Below, piece by piece: positions 22,378 through 33,839 of a DNA stretch of 64,000 nucleotides. How positions within the stretch are numbered: the first letter of the stretch is position 1; each line of letters opens with the position of its first letter. The notes under the pieces were generated by a model. It saw only the letters and a program-made list of their open reading frames with translations. It had not been told where the DNA came from and did no database searches. The stretch is from NCBI GenBank assembly GCA_951799405.1, contig OX637361.1:8517156-8581155 (forward strand). The letters run 5' to 3'. Made by a program: the position numbers and the translations under genes. The DNA is from Agapetus fuscipes. Its lineage: Eukaryota; Arthropoda; Insecta; Trichoptera; Glossosomatidae.

Positions 22378-22925
22378 TACGATGGTATGAGGCTCACTTC
22401 CCATGCTGTAAAAACTTGGTTCACTTTTGCCAATGCACTCCGGTTTCAGGGAAACAAGTTTATGTTTATGCGAGGTTTCGTTTATTTTGTATAGTACTAT
22501 AACCTTTGTTACAAAGATATATTGACATGTAAGACTCATATTTAATGCATTCGCACAAGCAGGCACACGTAAATTCACGCTGCATACTTACAAAATTAAA
22601 ACCTTAGTGTCGAATGTAAAAAAATCCCTGCAAAATTTTCTGCTCTTCCCTGAAACAGGGGTGAGACTGGCAAAGTGAATTATTTTTTATAGTATTTGTG
22701 ATTAGCCTCATACCCACCTAGATTACCAACCAATTTATAGAAGTAGTACATTATCAACTTTACAATTAAACAGACAATAAATTTAAAACATCTCTCAAAT
22801 ATAAAATAAAAATAAAAATGAACATTTAAAATATCAAAGCCTTATTGAAGATCAACCACCTTTTTTTCGGTGCTTGCACACTCCAGTGTCATAACCTTTT
22901 CCATACAAATTCTCCTATTAGTAGA
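22378..22925. mobile_element. Two LINE-A 3' ends in opposite orientation
   Basis: A plus-strand 3'UTR fragment (22378-22500, 'GGTATGAGGCTCACTTCCCA') meets a minus-strand copy (22505-22925). The minus copy runs from tail to coding remnant ('TCATAACCTTTTCCATACAA', encoding MEKVM on the minus strand). Confidence 0.65.
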
Positions 22926-23097
22926 TGTTTCTAGAATTTCAGAAAAACCAAACACGATAGCTGGTGTTTTAAACACTGCTATGATTGTCTGGCACCAAAA
23001 TCCAGCGCGTACTCGACAAAATGTCAAATGATTTTACACGAAAAGTTAGTCGAATATTTCAAGGCCATGTTTTTATATCGGCCAGACTAGTGTGTAG

Positions 23098-23240
23098 TAT
23101 AAAACCTTACGTTTAAACGCAACCAAAGCGTTTACCTAAAAAACTATGCAATCTAAAACGCTCACAAAAGTTCCCATCCTACCAACACTTTTGTTTGATA
23201 AACGCTGTCGTTGAGTTTGAACGTGAAGTTGTATACTTGA
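23098..23240. mobile_element. MITE-C, best copy
   Basis: Inverted ends of about 35 bases with mismatches. The left end 'TATAAAACCTTACGTTTAAA' is matched by the reverse complement of 'GTTTGAACGTGAAGTTGTAT' at the right. AGCGTTT blocks lie just inside. Non-coding. Confidence 0.6.
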
Positions 23241-23704
23241 AGCACTGGGTTGGATTCTCCTACTACGTTTGCCGAATTTCTATTACATAATTTACATAAT
23301 AAATTACGTAGTTTTTTTGGAAATCGTGAAGTTGACATTTTTTGCGCTCAGAGTTTGTGTGTTGTATGCTTTAATGGCAAATAGACATTTGCATACGGCG
23401 GCGTGTGTATATAGTATATTGTTATTTAATATTGAAGATTCTGACAAGAAGGTACAAACTATTGAATTATTATGTCTGTGGGCTGAAATTTTTTTTAATG
23501 AAAATATACCTTATAACCTACTTACTAACCGAATTGGTCCTTAGTTAAAAAAAAAGAGGACAAAGATCTTCATAGCGTGTTTTCGTTGTATACAAAAAAA
23601 ACTTCGGTGAAATTACGAAATGTTTCCAGAAAGTTTTCAGCATTGAAATTTATGCCTGCGTGAACGCTGTGCGCACGCGTGTGTAGGTCGGTTAAATTTT
23701 TTGT
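23241..23704. other. No supportable gene
   Basis: A 91-codon frame at 23269-23544 (hydrophobic start, then SILLFNIEDSDKKVQ) has no recognised family. I leave it uncalled. Confidence 0.3.
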
Positions 23705-23705
23705 T

Positions 23706-24018
23706 TTTTAAGAAATCCTGTGCGGGAGACTCCCTAGATTCTAGAGACTCTAGGGGTTTATGACACTTGTTGTAGTGCCGCAGAGGTGAACGAGCTTGGT
23801 CGTCGCTACAAAGCGCCAATACTCAAGCAAGACCCAGTTGCTGTAAGGCTGGATGGACCTTTGGTGACCGGTCATTGGTAAAGGTTTATGAATTTTTCAA
23901 CCCAGCGAAGAGCACATTTGAAAATATAAATGGTATATTTTTTGTGCTCCGCCGGGATTCGAACCCACAACCTTCCCATTCAGAGTCCGCAGTGTTACCA
24001 CTGAGCTACGGACCGGTC
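23706..24018 (-). mobile_element. SINE2, full-length copy
   Basis: On the minus strand: head 'GACCGGTCCGTAGCTCAGTG' with B-box 'GGGTTCGAATCCC', then 'GCTCTTCGCTGGGTTGAAAA', 'GGTCCATCCAGCCTTACAGC', 'CGACGACCAAGCTCG', and a tail ending 'GGGAGTCTCCCGCACAGGAT'. The tail matches a LINE 3' end at 28391-28413. Confidence 0.85.
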
Positions 24019-24485
24019 AATTGTTAATTTTGAAGAAAAATACATTATTTTAAAACATTTTGACATGTGTAATTATTGGGTGTCGAAACACAAATCAGAG
24101 AATGCAAGAAAATATAGGATTTCACTTGATTATTAAGTATTCTTTGGTGTTTGACATATCTGAGGTTGAGAAGTATGGTTGGCAGGTGAGCCATATAGTA
24201 TGTAACAATGCCGTAAGCTAGTTTCTTCTCCATTAATATTATAACTGAATGCACACATCAACTATTTTATGTTTGTTTCGATGATTTTGATTATACATTA
24301 ATTTGTAATTTTCACTTCATTCATCTGGCGTAGGTCTACGTTCCAAGAGTTCAAAAATTAAGGATTTCACTTTTGAATAGCATTTACTTCAGGTGGCATT
24401 TTGATTTTCTGTACATCTACCTACTTATTATTTTATCAAAAATTTAAGTGTGATTTAAGGCAATAACTTTGAATTATGCTGCCAC
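24019..24485. other. No feature seen
   Basis: AT-rich and unassigned. Confidence 0.3.
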
Positions 24486-24487
24486 TT

Positions 24488-24630
24488 TAGTCTGTATAAT
24501 GTATACTCTAAGTTGCGAATATACGTTCTGCGAATTTTGTCACCCTTCCCTGAAACAGAGGGGCCATTGGCAAAGTGAACTAATTATTACAGCGATGATG
24601 TTCAACCGTATACCAACTTATAAGAACAAA
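24488..24630 (-). mobile_element. LINE-A 3'UTR fragment
   Basis: Retains 'TTTTGTCACCCTTCCCTGAA', 'GGCAAAGTGAAC' and a worn terminal block; internal deletion. Confidence 0.6.
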
Positions 24631-24854
24631 TTAATAATCAATTATAAAACAAAATCCATTTTATGGAACACAGTTCACCTTCAAAGAGCATTTTAATTTT
24701 TTTAAGCTCAAACGTTTTCACCTGAGAAGGAATCCTCATGAGCAATGCCAATCGTCTTTTATTGTCAAATTTGCGCAGGCCAGACTCTCCGGTAGACCGT
24801 AGCGTGTGCGGCCAGAATATCTCGGAATAAAAGCGAGTTGTTTGCCGGTGATGT

Positions 24855-25345
24855 TGATGATGAGTTGATGATTTCTTTATAGCGCCGTTTCGTGATGTAG
24901 TCACTCCAAGGGCGCTGCTGCAAACGATGCCAGAAATTTGCTTGTCTTCAGTGCATTCCGGAACTTTCCATGGTCCTCTAGCTCTCTCACAAGATGTGGC
25001 AGGTGGTTCCAGGCCAGAGGGCCAGCAACTGCAAATGCACGCTCTCCAAACATTGTGTTAACTCTTCTTATAGGTTCTTCAATCCTTGATTTGGCTCCAG
25101 TCTCAGCCGAGCGCAGTGTTAGGCTTTTTTTGCCGAGGGTGACTGGTGTGATTAAATCAGCGAGATATTTGGGTGTTTTACCAAATAAAGCTTTGTGGAC
25201 TATCGTGCACACTTTGAACTCGATGCGCTCCGGTATATGGAGCCAGTGAAGCTTCTGGAGAAGAGGAGTTATGTGTGTAAATTTCGACTGACCAGCAATC
25301 ATGCGAGCGCACGCATTGACAACCAATTGTAGCCTATTCAGTTGA
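24855..25345 (-). pseudogene. L2/CR1-like LINE, C-terminal reading frame and 3' end
   Basis: A 141-codon open frame at 24901-25326 on the minus strand encodes the C-terminal region typical of L2/CR1-clade non-LTR retrotransposons: VNACARMIAGQSKFTHITPL, LQKLHWLHIPERIEFKVC, a KALFGKTPKYLADL block, TMFGERAFAVAGPLAWNHLP and a terminal FRNALKTSKFLASF. The reverse-transcriptase catalytic core (Y/FxDD) lies upstream and is missing. The 3' end continues through 'CACGAAACGGCGCTATAAAG', which is also the end of the copies at 4203, 53845 and 57565. This is the least damaged member in the window. Confidence 0.85.
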
Positions 25346-25812
25346 CATTGTGGACCTCCTAGGCGTTAGTGTTGTGCGGTGGACCTCCTAGGCGCTAGCG
25401 TTGTGTGGTGATTTGAGAGATGGCCGGCTTTGCCTTCATGCAGGAATGAAGTTGCGCCTTCAGCCGTAAGCCAGAATACCGCCTTGCTTAATCATGTGAG
25501 ACAGCGTGCAAGGACGCCGCCCAACCGCTGCATGGCAACAGGGCTCGATACCGGCTTGGAAATATTACCGGGATTCGGAATTGACTCGGATAATTCAACT
25601 GCAGGGGAAAATTTTGATGTCAGATTAGGGGTTACAGATGTACACGGCTTACAATGAATTAAAATGGCAGCTAAAAGAGGACGAAAGACGCCTACAAACT
25701 CGTAAAAATCAACGAGTATTACTTTGTTTTTCTTCAAGAAAATACTTCATAAATTTAAGCAACTTACCTGACATTACATTGAACTGTCAAAAGTGACAAA
25801 CAAACGTTGACA
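25346..25812. other. Unassigned, with a small direct repeat
   Basis: 'GTGGACCTCCTAGGCG' occurs twice (25349 and 25380) in a tandem of about 31 bases. The remainder is moderately GC-rich and unrecognised. Confidence 0.4.
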
Positions 25813-25814
25813 AA

Positions 25815-25995
25815 TATCACTGCTCCTGAAGATGCCTTTTAAAGCGAAAATATTTGAGCGATAAAAAAAAATAAAGTAAAAGAATAAACTAAAACAGTGT
25901 AGTGTTTTTCACAATAACTGATAAGAAAAATAAGTTGATTTTTGTACAAAATAATACAATGGACTTCCATTGTGTGAACCACTAACCCTAACAAA
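25815..25995 (+). repeat. Hammerhead-like repeat (HHL1), copy
   Basis: Left end CTGAAGA (25826-25832), T, a GC-TT/AA-GC stem with one mismatch, GAAA (25846-25849). The tail runs to 'GTGTGAACCACTAACC'. The same left core and right tail recur at 36586-36749, 53995-54140, 54480-54700 and 57061-57225. Confidence 0.6.
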
Positions 25996-26304
25996 CATAC
26001 CAATAGCGATGTTTTACATTGTTACAACATAAGGTATAGGTACCTACTCTTATTAAATTGGTTAATTCTGCGATATAATTCAAAGAGTAACAACTAATTT
26101 ATTTTTGTTATTATTCAACTTACCGACGCCAACTTCTGTTAAATTTTGTTATTCGCTATTTATCATACTTTTAAGATAATTTTTTTGAGAAATACCTGCG
26201 TTTGACAAACATATACGTAAAGATGACAACGTGCACGACTGGACGTATATATAAAATATGTTTGAGACCTTTCAAGTGGAGACAAGACCTAACACTTCAC
26301 AAAC

Positions 26305-26905
26305 CAAGATGAAAAAACTTAGTTCACTTTTGCCAATGCTATCTCGGTTTCAGGGAAGGAGTTGTAAGGTTTATGTTCATGTGAGGGTTTTTATTTTTAT
26401 TTTTGTAAGAAGCATATTCAGCATGTGTGAGCACGAACTTACACTTGTCTGTCTATGGATGTGTATTGAGCATAAGCCTTTAAATCTAAATCTAAATCTA
26501 AGCTGCAAGAATATATATCATTTGAAATTCATATTAAATGCATTCCCACAAGCAGGCACGCATAATTTCGCGCTCACACATGCCGCATGTGGACCTACAA
26601 TATAACAACCCAATTCTCAAATGGACATAAGCCCTGCAACTCTTGCCGACCTTCCCTGAAACAGGGGTGACATTGGCAAAGTGAACCATTTTTTTACAGT
26701 ATGGGTGGTAATATAAATTAATGTCACCCCAGTGTCAGGGATGGTCGGCAAAAGTTGTAGAGGTTATGTTCATTTGAGGTTTGGATTTTATTTGTAAGTA
26801 CACATTCAGCATTTGTAAGCGCGAAGTACACGTGTTTGTTTGTGGGCATGCATTTGAGAACTTTAAATGAATATATCCTTGCAACTTAGATTATAGATTA
26901 TAAAA
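26305..26905. mobile_element. Three LINE-A 3' ends, alternating orientation
   Basis: Plus (26308-26485), minus (26483-26710) and plus (26718-26905) 3'UTR copies abut. The first pair shares a TAAATC-type tail at its junction. None has coding sequence. Confidence 0.7.
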
Positions 26906-28055
26906 GAAAAAAAACAGTGTTTCCCGGTATTCAAATTATTGGTAGCAGTGCTTAGTAGAGTGGCTATTCGGTAAGGCGCTTGGCATGACTGTCACTCGAG
27001 TATGGCATGGTTCACCCGATGCGGAATAATGCCAATACGCCACAGTTACTTCATCATCACGTAGTTTGCCGAGTGTGCAAGTCATCGACATCGGCGATTT
27101 CTTTTTTATGGAATGAGCACTTCGCTGTAACATGTCAACAGGCATTTGCGTCATTTTGTAAAGCGATTCTTAAATATCATGGGAGACACTGAGGGAAACG
27201 CGTAGATTGACCATGGACAAAATATGTATGACCGGTTTTACATAGTGAAATAAACTCCATAAGACGAATTCCGTAGACAAATAAAATGTTAAAAAGCCGG
27301 GCTTTTAGGGGAAAGGCGAACCAACATTTTGTTATTGGTTGCTAGAGTAAACATGCAGAAGGTTCTTGAGATGTGATAATCATGCCGAAATTAATTTATT
27401 TATTTAAATAAAAACAGCAACAGCTTTTTTGTCACCAATACTGATAAAATAAATACGTCCTGATAATATTTCTTCTTCATTTCCCTTTTTTAATACTTAC
27501 AAAAATAAGAAAAACCATATTGTCCTTGTCAATATAAAACAGCTGGTAGGTATTTTTCTTTTTGTATTGTGTGGTTTTTGACCTGCCAAACGTTACGCGG
27601 AAATTGCATTCCATTTTTAAATATTTTTTGACAGATAGCTTACGTTCCATTGTTTTAATTTTGAATGAGTTTTTAAATATTTTCCGCTATTCGTCCTCAA
27701 TATTAATAACCATGGCACAAAAACAAATTTTGTTAGGTAATTTTTGCGCACACATTTTAACTTACCTACCGTTTACAGAAAATTATTCACCTACTCTAAA
27801 TACTTGAAGATGGTTTCATTAAAAAAAAATAGCACATTGTTTAATTTAAGATCAGTTTTCAATTAATTTGCAACAGTTTTTTTTGTGTTATTTGTCATCG
27901 TCAAGTTGCAAATTAGTTTGCATTTTTCCTGGGCGTGCGACGTCACAATTTTTCTGATAATGGAATTTGTGCCGAATTCATTACTTACACCTGCAAGCCA
28001 ACAACGTTGCGTTAATTTCAACCTACGAATGCCGAAATAGTAACGATGGACTGGA
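26906..28055. other. No feature seen
   Basis: AT-rich. Overlapping small frames at 26936-27192 and 27562-27807 are unrecognised. Confidence 0.35.
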
Positions 28056-28060
28056 GGGAG

Positions 28061-28106
28061 GCAGTCATTTTTCCCTTTTACAAAGGTAAAAGGGAAAAAT
28101 GACTGC
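28061..28106. repeat. Perfect hairpin, 21-bp arms
   Basis: 28061-28081 and 28086-28106 are exact reverse complements with a 4-base spacer. The hairpin abuts the LINE fragment that follows. Confidence 0.85.
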
Positions 28107-28436
28107 GCTTTTCAGAAAGTGAAACTCGTAGTACGACTCTCATTCATCCCTTTGCAGTCGATCTCAAAACTATGAGAACTTGGCGTTTTCATGACTCATT
28201 CCTTTGCCAAACTGCCCGTTTATGGAATGGTCTACCAGTATTTGTGTTCCCTTCCCAATTTAATCCGGTTTTATTCAAAACCAACATCAATCACCACTTC
28301 CTTGCAGCGCCTCACGACAGAACCAAGAACTCAAGCAACACCTTTGCGGCACCCTTCCAGGGTGACATAGACCAAGACTCACAAGAATTGGGGAGCCTCC
28401 CGCACAGGATTCCTTAAAAAAAAAAAAAAAAAAAAT
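28107..28436 (+). pseudogene. LINE 3' end with poly(A), SINE2 partner candidate
   Basis: The plus-strand frame (open from 28172) reads TWRFHDSFLCQTARLWNGLP, VFVFPSQFNPVLFKTNI, then NHHFLA: the ARLWNxLP...FPSxxN...FK pattern common at the C-terminus of CR1/Jockey-type reverse-transcriptase proteins. It ends with 'GGGAGCCTCCCGCACAGGAT' and a run of about 20 A, marking a genuine retrotransposed 3' end. The 5' part is missing. The last bases before poly(A) match the tail of SINE2. Confidence 0.75.
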
Positions 28437-28447
28437 GGGGGAAAAAA

Positions 28448-28690
28448 GATTGTCAGAACTTCAGACCCATTCTTTTAATTTTGTAAGGTGATTATTAAGA
28501 ATGTGAGTCAGAATACTATTTCCGATGTATAGTCCAACTCTATGTATGACTGATACAGGCTTTGTTGACCAGATTTTCACTCTAGGATAACTTGTTGAAA
28601 AACAATTGCCGGTGAGAAGGAAACACGCTTTTGACTCAGTAGATAGAGGTATATTGTGGGATGTATTTTTTAAGTATTGGCGTTTTTTAA
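28448..28690 (+). pseudogene. Reverse-transcriptase fragment of a second LINE
   Basis: Broken plus-strand frames read NFRPILL, LTRFSL..NLLKNN and, in the last piece, KHAFDSVDRGILWDVFFKYW, the region around the first catalytic aspartate of non-LTR reverse transcriptases (A[F/Y]DSVxR). Frameshifts and stops separate the pieces. It ends about 25 bases before the ABC-transporter exon, inside the presumed intron. Confidence 0.65.
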
Positions 28691-28714
28691 CTTGGATCTT
28701 CTTCATCTTTACAG

Positions 28715-29023
28715 GAGCTGCGGCGCGACAGTTGCCTGGCGAGGAGTCCGTTTATCTGCCGGTGCACGATGCGTTCTTCGCGGAGTCAGCGGAGCAGCTC
28801 GTCCTGGCCGAGTTTTGGCAGTTCTTGGACCTTCTGGTGGTGGAAAGACCTCCTTGCTCGACGTCTTGGCTGGGAGGAGAAGGGCCGACGCTGGACTGGT
28901 CACCCTGAACGGAGAAAGGCTCTGCAAGCGGTGGAGGAGACACATTTGCTACGTCCTACAGCAGGACATCTTCTTTCCGAATCTGACACTTAGAGAAACC
29001 CTGGATTACACAGCTGCCTTGAG
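28715..29023 (+). CDS. ABC transporter subfamily G, exon with Walker A
   Basis: First visible coding exon of an ABCG-type transporter, a membrane protein that hydrolyses ATP to move lipids, pigments precursors or other hydrophobic compounds. The acceptor is TTTACAG|G at 28714. Translation in frame (SCGATVAWRGVRLSAGA...) gives about 103 residues. It contains Walker A (GPSGGGKTS, coding bases about 28835-28861) and the Q-loop (YVLQQD). It ends at donor GAG|GTAAGC after 29023 in phase 2. The exon is GC-rich, unlike its surroundings. The first base completes a split codon, so at least one more 5' exon exists; I could not find it in the upstream 28 kb. The NBD-first layout and the wording RETLDYTAALR fit ABCG half-transporters. 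I do not assign a named orthologue. The exon reading and splice frame are seen directly; the substrate is unknown. Confidence 0.9.
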
Positions 29024-29059
29024 GTAAGCATAATAAATTGATATTAGTTTTTATTTATA

Positions 29060-29310
29060 CGTATTTGTGAAGAATAATGCATTTCACCAACTTTTTTACC
29101 TGGTCAGAATCAGATAATTTTTTTTTTTTTTACAAATTTGTGAGGAAAAATTTAATATACCAATCTATTTTGCCTGACCAGAAACAGTATGAACATTGAG
29201 AATTAGGTAATTATGCATTATTTTAAGGAGCTATCAATAAAAAATTACCCGATGACATATATTCGCACAAGGGTCAAAGTTATCGTCAAGAAATATCAAA
29301 ATGTGACTCA
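29060..29310 (+). repeat. Dispersed repeat D, copy 2
   Basis: Two partial copies of 'TTTGTGAAGAATAATGCATT' and 'CTGACCAGAAACAGTA' type sequence, then 'AAGGGTCAAAGTTATCGTCA', in the same order as 16005-16410. The hammerhead-like core seen there is absent. Confidence 0.4.
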
Positions 29311-30220
29311 CAACCCATCTTCTTTCTTCAACTTTCTGCAACACCTTTTCGTTGGACTACTTTTCAAAATCAAAATTATTTCAGAATCGTTCATAGCATG
29401 ACAAAAATATCAGCGATTTTGAACAAAGCTGTGATACAATTTACTACGTTTTTACTTAGTATCGTTTAATAATGCTGGTGAATACGGTCACGTTATTGTA
29501 CATTTTGTATTGTGATAATAAATAGCCAACGTGCTCGCTGAGGTTTTTTATAGCTACATTGATAATAGCAAAAAACTCTTGATCTGTACAAAAAGTGCTA
29601 TAAACTGCAAATCATGGATGAAAAAATATATGGGTTAAACTTAAACGCAAATACATGAACAAGCATATACATAAACTCCCCTCGATCGCGTAAGAAGAAA
29701 ATGTACAAAACTAAATCACTCTTTTGGGGCGCTGTTGTATATTCCATACTTTTTTGATTTACGCAATCGAGTGAAGTCTATACAAATGTTTTGCACTCGG
29801 GGTACAGTATTTACGATGGTGTTTCATTGAGTTAAATTACAGATGAATTACTTAGTTTGTATTTATTTGTAAGAATTGCTACGTTATAATTTAAATGCTA
29901 TTTTATATTATGTGATACTAATTATTACCTATAGAAGACTCACACCTACAGCGTTTTATGTAATGGAAGATAAAAATGCTGAATTCTTATCTATTTCATA
30001 CGCTGTTTGTGTTTGAAATTTGGCAAAGATATTTTTGGGCGTTGATAAGTTTTCGTTGCTGAAAAAACCTGTAGAATTTATGAAGTATACATGTTTATTG
30101 TATAGAGAATTCCATATTTACCTTGTACATAAATGATATACATATATTCTCACATCAAAACTCTATAGGAATCTAAGTATTTTCGATGGAAAGCTACTTG
30201 TATTTATTTTTAGACAAAAA
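29311..30220. other. Intronic, one small imperfect fold-back
   Basis: Around 29685-29785, 'CTCGATCGCGTAAGAAGAAA' is mirrored by 'TTTTTTGATTTACGCAATCG'. A related sequence is at 30515-30600. Otherwise unassigned. Confidence 0.35.
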
Positions 30221-30221
30221 T

Positions 30222-30326
30222 AAGTAAACACTGAAACGGAAAATCATTCAGACACCCTTGGTGTGGATTGAACCCTAGCCCTCTGGCATTTAACGCAAGC
30301 GTTCTACCAAATAAACCATCGACCGA
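30222..30326 (-). mobile_element. SINE1 head fragment
   Basis: Only the tRNA-like head and the start of the body remain. The A-box ('TGGTTTATTTGGTAGAACG') and B-box are mutated. It is too short to carry the splice-like motif. Confidence 0.65.
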
Positions 30327-30792
30327 AATTTCCTAAAAGGAAGATAAATAACTGTGGATTATAATATTGTCTTATAACGCAAGTTCAAAAATGCATTTAT
30401 TGGGAAAAACCGCTAACACTAGTATGGGCGTTGCGTCGCGTGATGTCCGATTATTATCAGTACCGCCAGTTTAAAACATAGGGTAAATCTCACCCCGTTT
30501 GTTTAAATAAATAAAATGTATGGAATATACAAAGGTACTCCTGACGAGGGATGAAGTTTTTATACATTTTTTTCGATTTACTCCATCGAGGTGAGTTCAC
30601 GCGGTGTTTGATACTAGGGGCACAGAAAGTGTCGCCCGTAAACTACTCGTAATTGCATTGTCACTTGAAGATATCGCGAAAGATAAAGCTGCGCGGGTTC
30701 AACGAACCCAGATAACAGCTCGCCTGGCAGCAGTCCCATTATTTTTTAATTTATGTTTGTGGCAGATAATATTATACGTGATGTATTATAAT

Positions 30793-31612
30793 AATTCGAC
30801 GGTTAAAAGGAAGTAGGGCATAAGCGACATTTTGGTCCAAAATGAGTTATGAATGAGCAACTATCCGACTTAAAAATTTCGCTCTTTCTAATGCGCTAAC
30901 TCCCATAGCTCTACGATGTTTTTTTTTGTTGTTTATGCCCAAGCAAACAACTGCGTTTTCGAAGTATGGTTTTGGTATAACCGACAAGATTTTGGCCTTT
31001 TTTGGCCTAAGGCTTGTAACGAGATGAATTTGTTTGTTTGGTGGAATGGAACATGAGATTTGAATTTGAATGGAAAAAGGAAAACAAAAGAATGCAGAAA
31101 GACAGAAGAAGCTTCCCTGGCGGGAGAGCCAGAAGCATGTGAATTTGGTCATAATTAATATTACTGTGGTTTATTATATATACATTGTGATTGTGGAATA
31201 ATAAAGTGTGTTTAAATGTTTGATTCCTTTTCTGTTTTATAAGTGATATTATTAAGTGATTTGTAGCAGAGCCACAAATGGTGTGAGAGAGTTCTCTTGA
31301 GCACGGCTTGAGTCTTGAAGCGGATTTTGAACGAACGAAAAGTTGGCAGTGAATATCCTCACATATTACAAACATCCTAATTGAATACTATCAAAAGAAA
31401 AACCCTCACAGGCCATTGTGACATAAAAAAATCGTAAAACCACATTAATAGGAATGCCAATAAAAAATTTAATTTCAGAGCTGTTTTGATTTTAACGATA
31501 TGCTAAAAAAAATAAAAAAATTATGCCATTTTTCTGCAATCTCAAACTTTAAACTGCTCTCCAGAACAATATAGTTTATGTCGCTTATGCTCGCCCTACT
31601 TCCTTTTAACCG
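30793..31612. mobile_element. Non-autonomous DNA transposon, about 0.8 kb
   Basis: Inverted ends: left 'ACGGTTAAAAGGAAGTAGGG' then CATAAGCGACAT, right the reverse complement with a 4-base indel ('CCCTACTTCCTTTTAACCGT' ending at about 31612). The interior is AT-rich with frames of 101 and 122 codons on the minus strand that match nothing I recognise. The target duplication is not clear. The superfamily cannot be named from the ends alone. Confidence 0.7.
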
Positions 31613-31926
31613 TGGATATTATATCATGTAAAATACGTACGAAGCACACCACACAATGACACACTATAATAGTAATAAACGCTTTTATGGCGTTGCTGCT
31701 CACGATGAACATATTACGTATTTGCTGAGAGCCGTGTGTGCACTTCAAAATTATGTACATGAGGAATGACGTTCAAGTATTTCTGAATATCTTATGGTAA
31801 TTATTTGGTTCTATTTTCACAGAAACAATAATATTTAAGCTAAAATTCCGACGCACTGATCCACGGTTATAGCGTCGGCTTTGTAGACTGAGGCCCATTT
31901 CAGACACAAACCATTTTCCCTGGATG

Positions 31927-32172
31927 ATTCCTTGACTAATAGGTTGGTATGAGGCTGATCACCCATACTGTAAAAATGAATCACATTGTGAATGTCACCC
32001 TTGTTTCAGGGAAGGTCGGCAAAAGTTGCTAGGCTTATGTTCATTTCAGGATTGATTTTAATTTGTAAGTACACATTTAGCATTTTAATCGCGAACACGT
32101 GTCTGTTTGTGGGCATGCATTTGATATGAGTTTTGAATGCTAATATATCTTGGCAACTTAGATTAAAGAGAT
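31927..32172 (+). mobile_element. LINE-A 3'UTR
   Basis: Plus-strand copy from 'CCTTGACTAATAGGTTGGTA' to 'ATCTTGGCAACTTAGATTA'. No coding part. Confidence 0.75.
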
Positions 32173-32181
32173 CATTATGAT

Positions 32182-32352
32182 TGCTTTCACACTAGGTCGC
32201 ATTTTATCCGGATTGTTTACCTAGCGGCTGATGTCTTACCGGCGGCCGGGAGGAATGGGACTAGTCTGAAAGCTCCCATACAAGCCCCTCACACCCCGCA
32301 CCGGGTAGAGAAACCTTCGATAAAACCGGGCAGAATGCATCTAGTGTAAAAA
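32182..32352. mobile_element. MITE-F copy
   Basis: 'GCTTTCACACTAGGTCGCAT' at the left and the inverse 'ATGCATCTAGTGTAAAAAGG' at the right, with CCGG blocks just inside both ends. The interior is relatively GC-rich. Confidence 0.6.
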
Positions 32353-32357
32353 GGCTG

Positions 32358-32452
32358 CCATGTTCACCAATCCTACCAAAACTTACTAGCACTCCAAATG
32401 CAATCTTCGCGCTAGTGACGCCTAAGGTAAGTGTTAGTAGGATTGGTGAATA
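32358..32452. repeat. Small fold-back
   Basis: Arms 'TTCACCAATCCTACCAAAAC' (32361) and 'GTTAGTAGGATTGGTGAA' (ending about 32452) are imperfect reverse complements. Confidence 0.65.
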
Positions 32453-32455
32453 CTG

Positions 32456-32600
32456 GGGATAGCGCTAGATACTATCTATCTATAATCTATAATCTAAGTT
32501 GCAAGGATATATTCATTCAAAGCTCTCAGTTATAAATAATAAATATTAAATACTCATTATTATAATAAACCTGTATATATAATCTAAGTTGCAAAGTTCT
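32456..32600 (-). mobile_element. LINE-A tail scraps
   Basis: Two pieces of the repetitive LINE-A tail ('ATAATCTAAGTTGCAAGGAT' and 'TAATCTAAGTTGCAAAG'). Confidence 0.55.
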
Positions 32601-32655
32601 CCCCTATAATCTGAGGGGTGATCGAAGGGACAAACGACCTGAGAATAGTACACTC

Positions 32656-33741
32656 TAACGGTGTTATTCTTAGACATTTTCGTCGCCCTTTGAACCCACG
32701 TTTTGCTTAATTTTGATTCTTGAACATTTCTGAAGTAGTTAGGCTTGCGTCTCGAGTTCAACGCCCGCCTAAATCTAGCCTCCAAATGTATGCGAAGTTA
32801 GGCCAAAACAAAACCACCTCGGAGAGGGTTTTGTGGTACAATCGATTTTGACAACTGCCGTATTTAATATTAAATCGTAAATATTTGCTTTATTACTGTT
32901 TTGTTTTGCGATTTGTTTTTGTCATTTTGGTCACATTGACAGAATTCAGCATCTTTTTGCTAATCAATCGCTTTTTGAGGCACAAAACACAAAAAAATAA
33001 GAAAGAAAAGAAATCATTTGAAAGATTGAATCACGGCTCGCGGCAAAATTCTTCATATGACACATTTTACAAAACTGAACTTAACTAGATAGTTTAAAAT
33101 GAGTGAAGAAGATATTCAACACTCCACGAACACATATGAGACACTTTTTCCACCTGAAATAAAATATTTAGATGCATTTCGGTCGAAATCTGATTTGTTT
33201 ACAAACAAAACAACCAGCCGTCCACCATTGTGACGTCTGCCCCGCGCGTCTCCGCCTGCCCGCCGCGGCCATAAATCTGTGTGGTCATCCCAAACGCATA
33301 TTCCCTACATTTGTTTTATTTTTCCCGATCCACAAAAAATATACGGATTTATTTGGCTAATCAATTGTTTTCAAAGTTTTTTTAATTATAAATTGCACAA
33401 CAAATTTAGAAACTGATTATTTGCTTTTATTTTTCATATTTTTTTTGCGTTATTGTCAATGGTTATTGTTTTAATAATTATTTAAAAACGACTGAAAATT
33501 CCCTATTCTTTAAATAATATTTATAAAGTGACATCTCTAGAACAGATTTTTTTTTGAAATACGACATTGAACGGACGTAATTTCAGCCGTCCAAATTTGG
33601 TCGCAGGCTCAACTGTTCCTACGTTACACTATGAACGAGAATCAATATTTCAAATTTGGTCTAGTCCGGCGTTGTACCCAGACTAAGTAGTCGCCAGTTA
33701 GGCCGATGGCGAAATATGACAAGTAAGAATAACACCGTGAG
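32656..33741. mobile_element. Non-autonomous DNA transposon, about 1.1 kb
   Basis: Inverted ends built on ACGGTGTTATTCTTA (32658 onward, and its complement TAAGAATAACACCGT ending 33738). Inner blocks near both ends also pair loosely (TTTCGTCGCC and GGCGAAAT). No transposase is recognised; the frames inside are short. A related end lies at 5096-5160. Confidence 0.55.
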
Positions 33742-33839
33742 TTTCTCGAGCTGCTCAAAGATTCAAAGGAGCAAATTATAAAGAAATGCTATTTTATCTT
33801 TAGATCATCTAGTTATTCTTTCATTCGTCAAGGTCTTCT

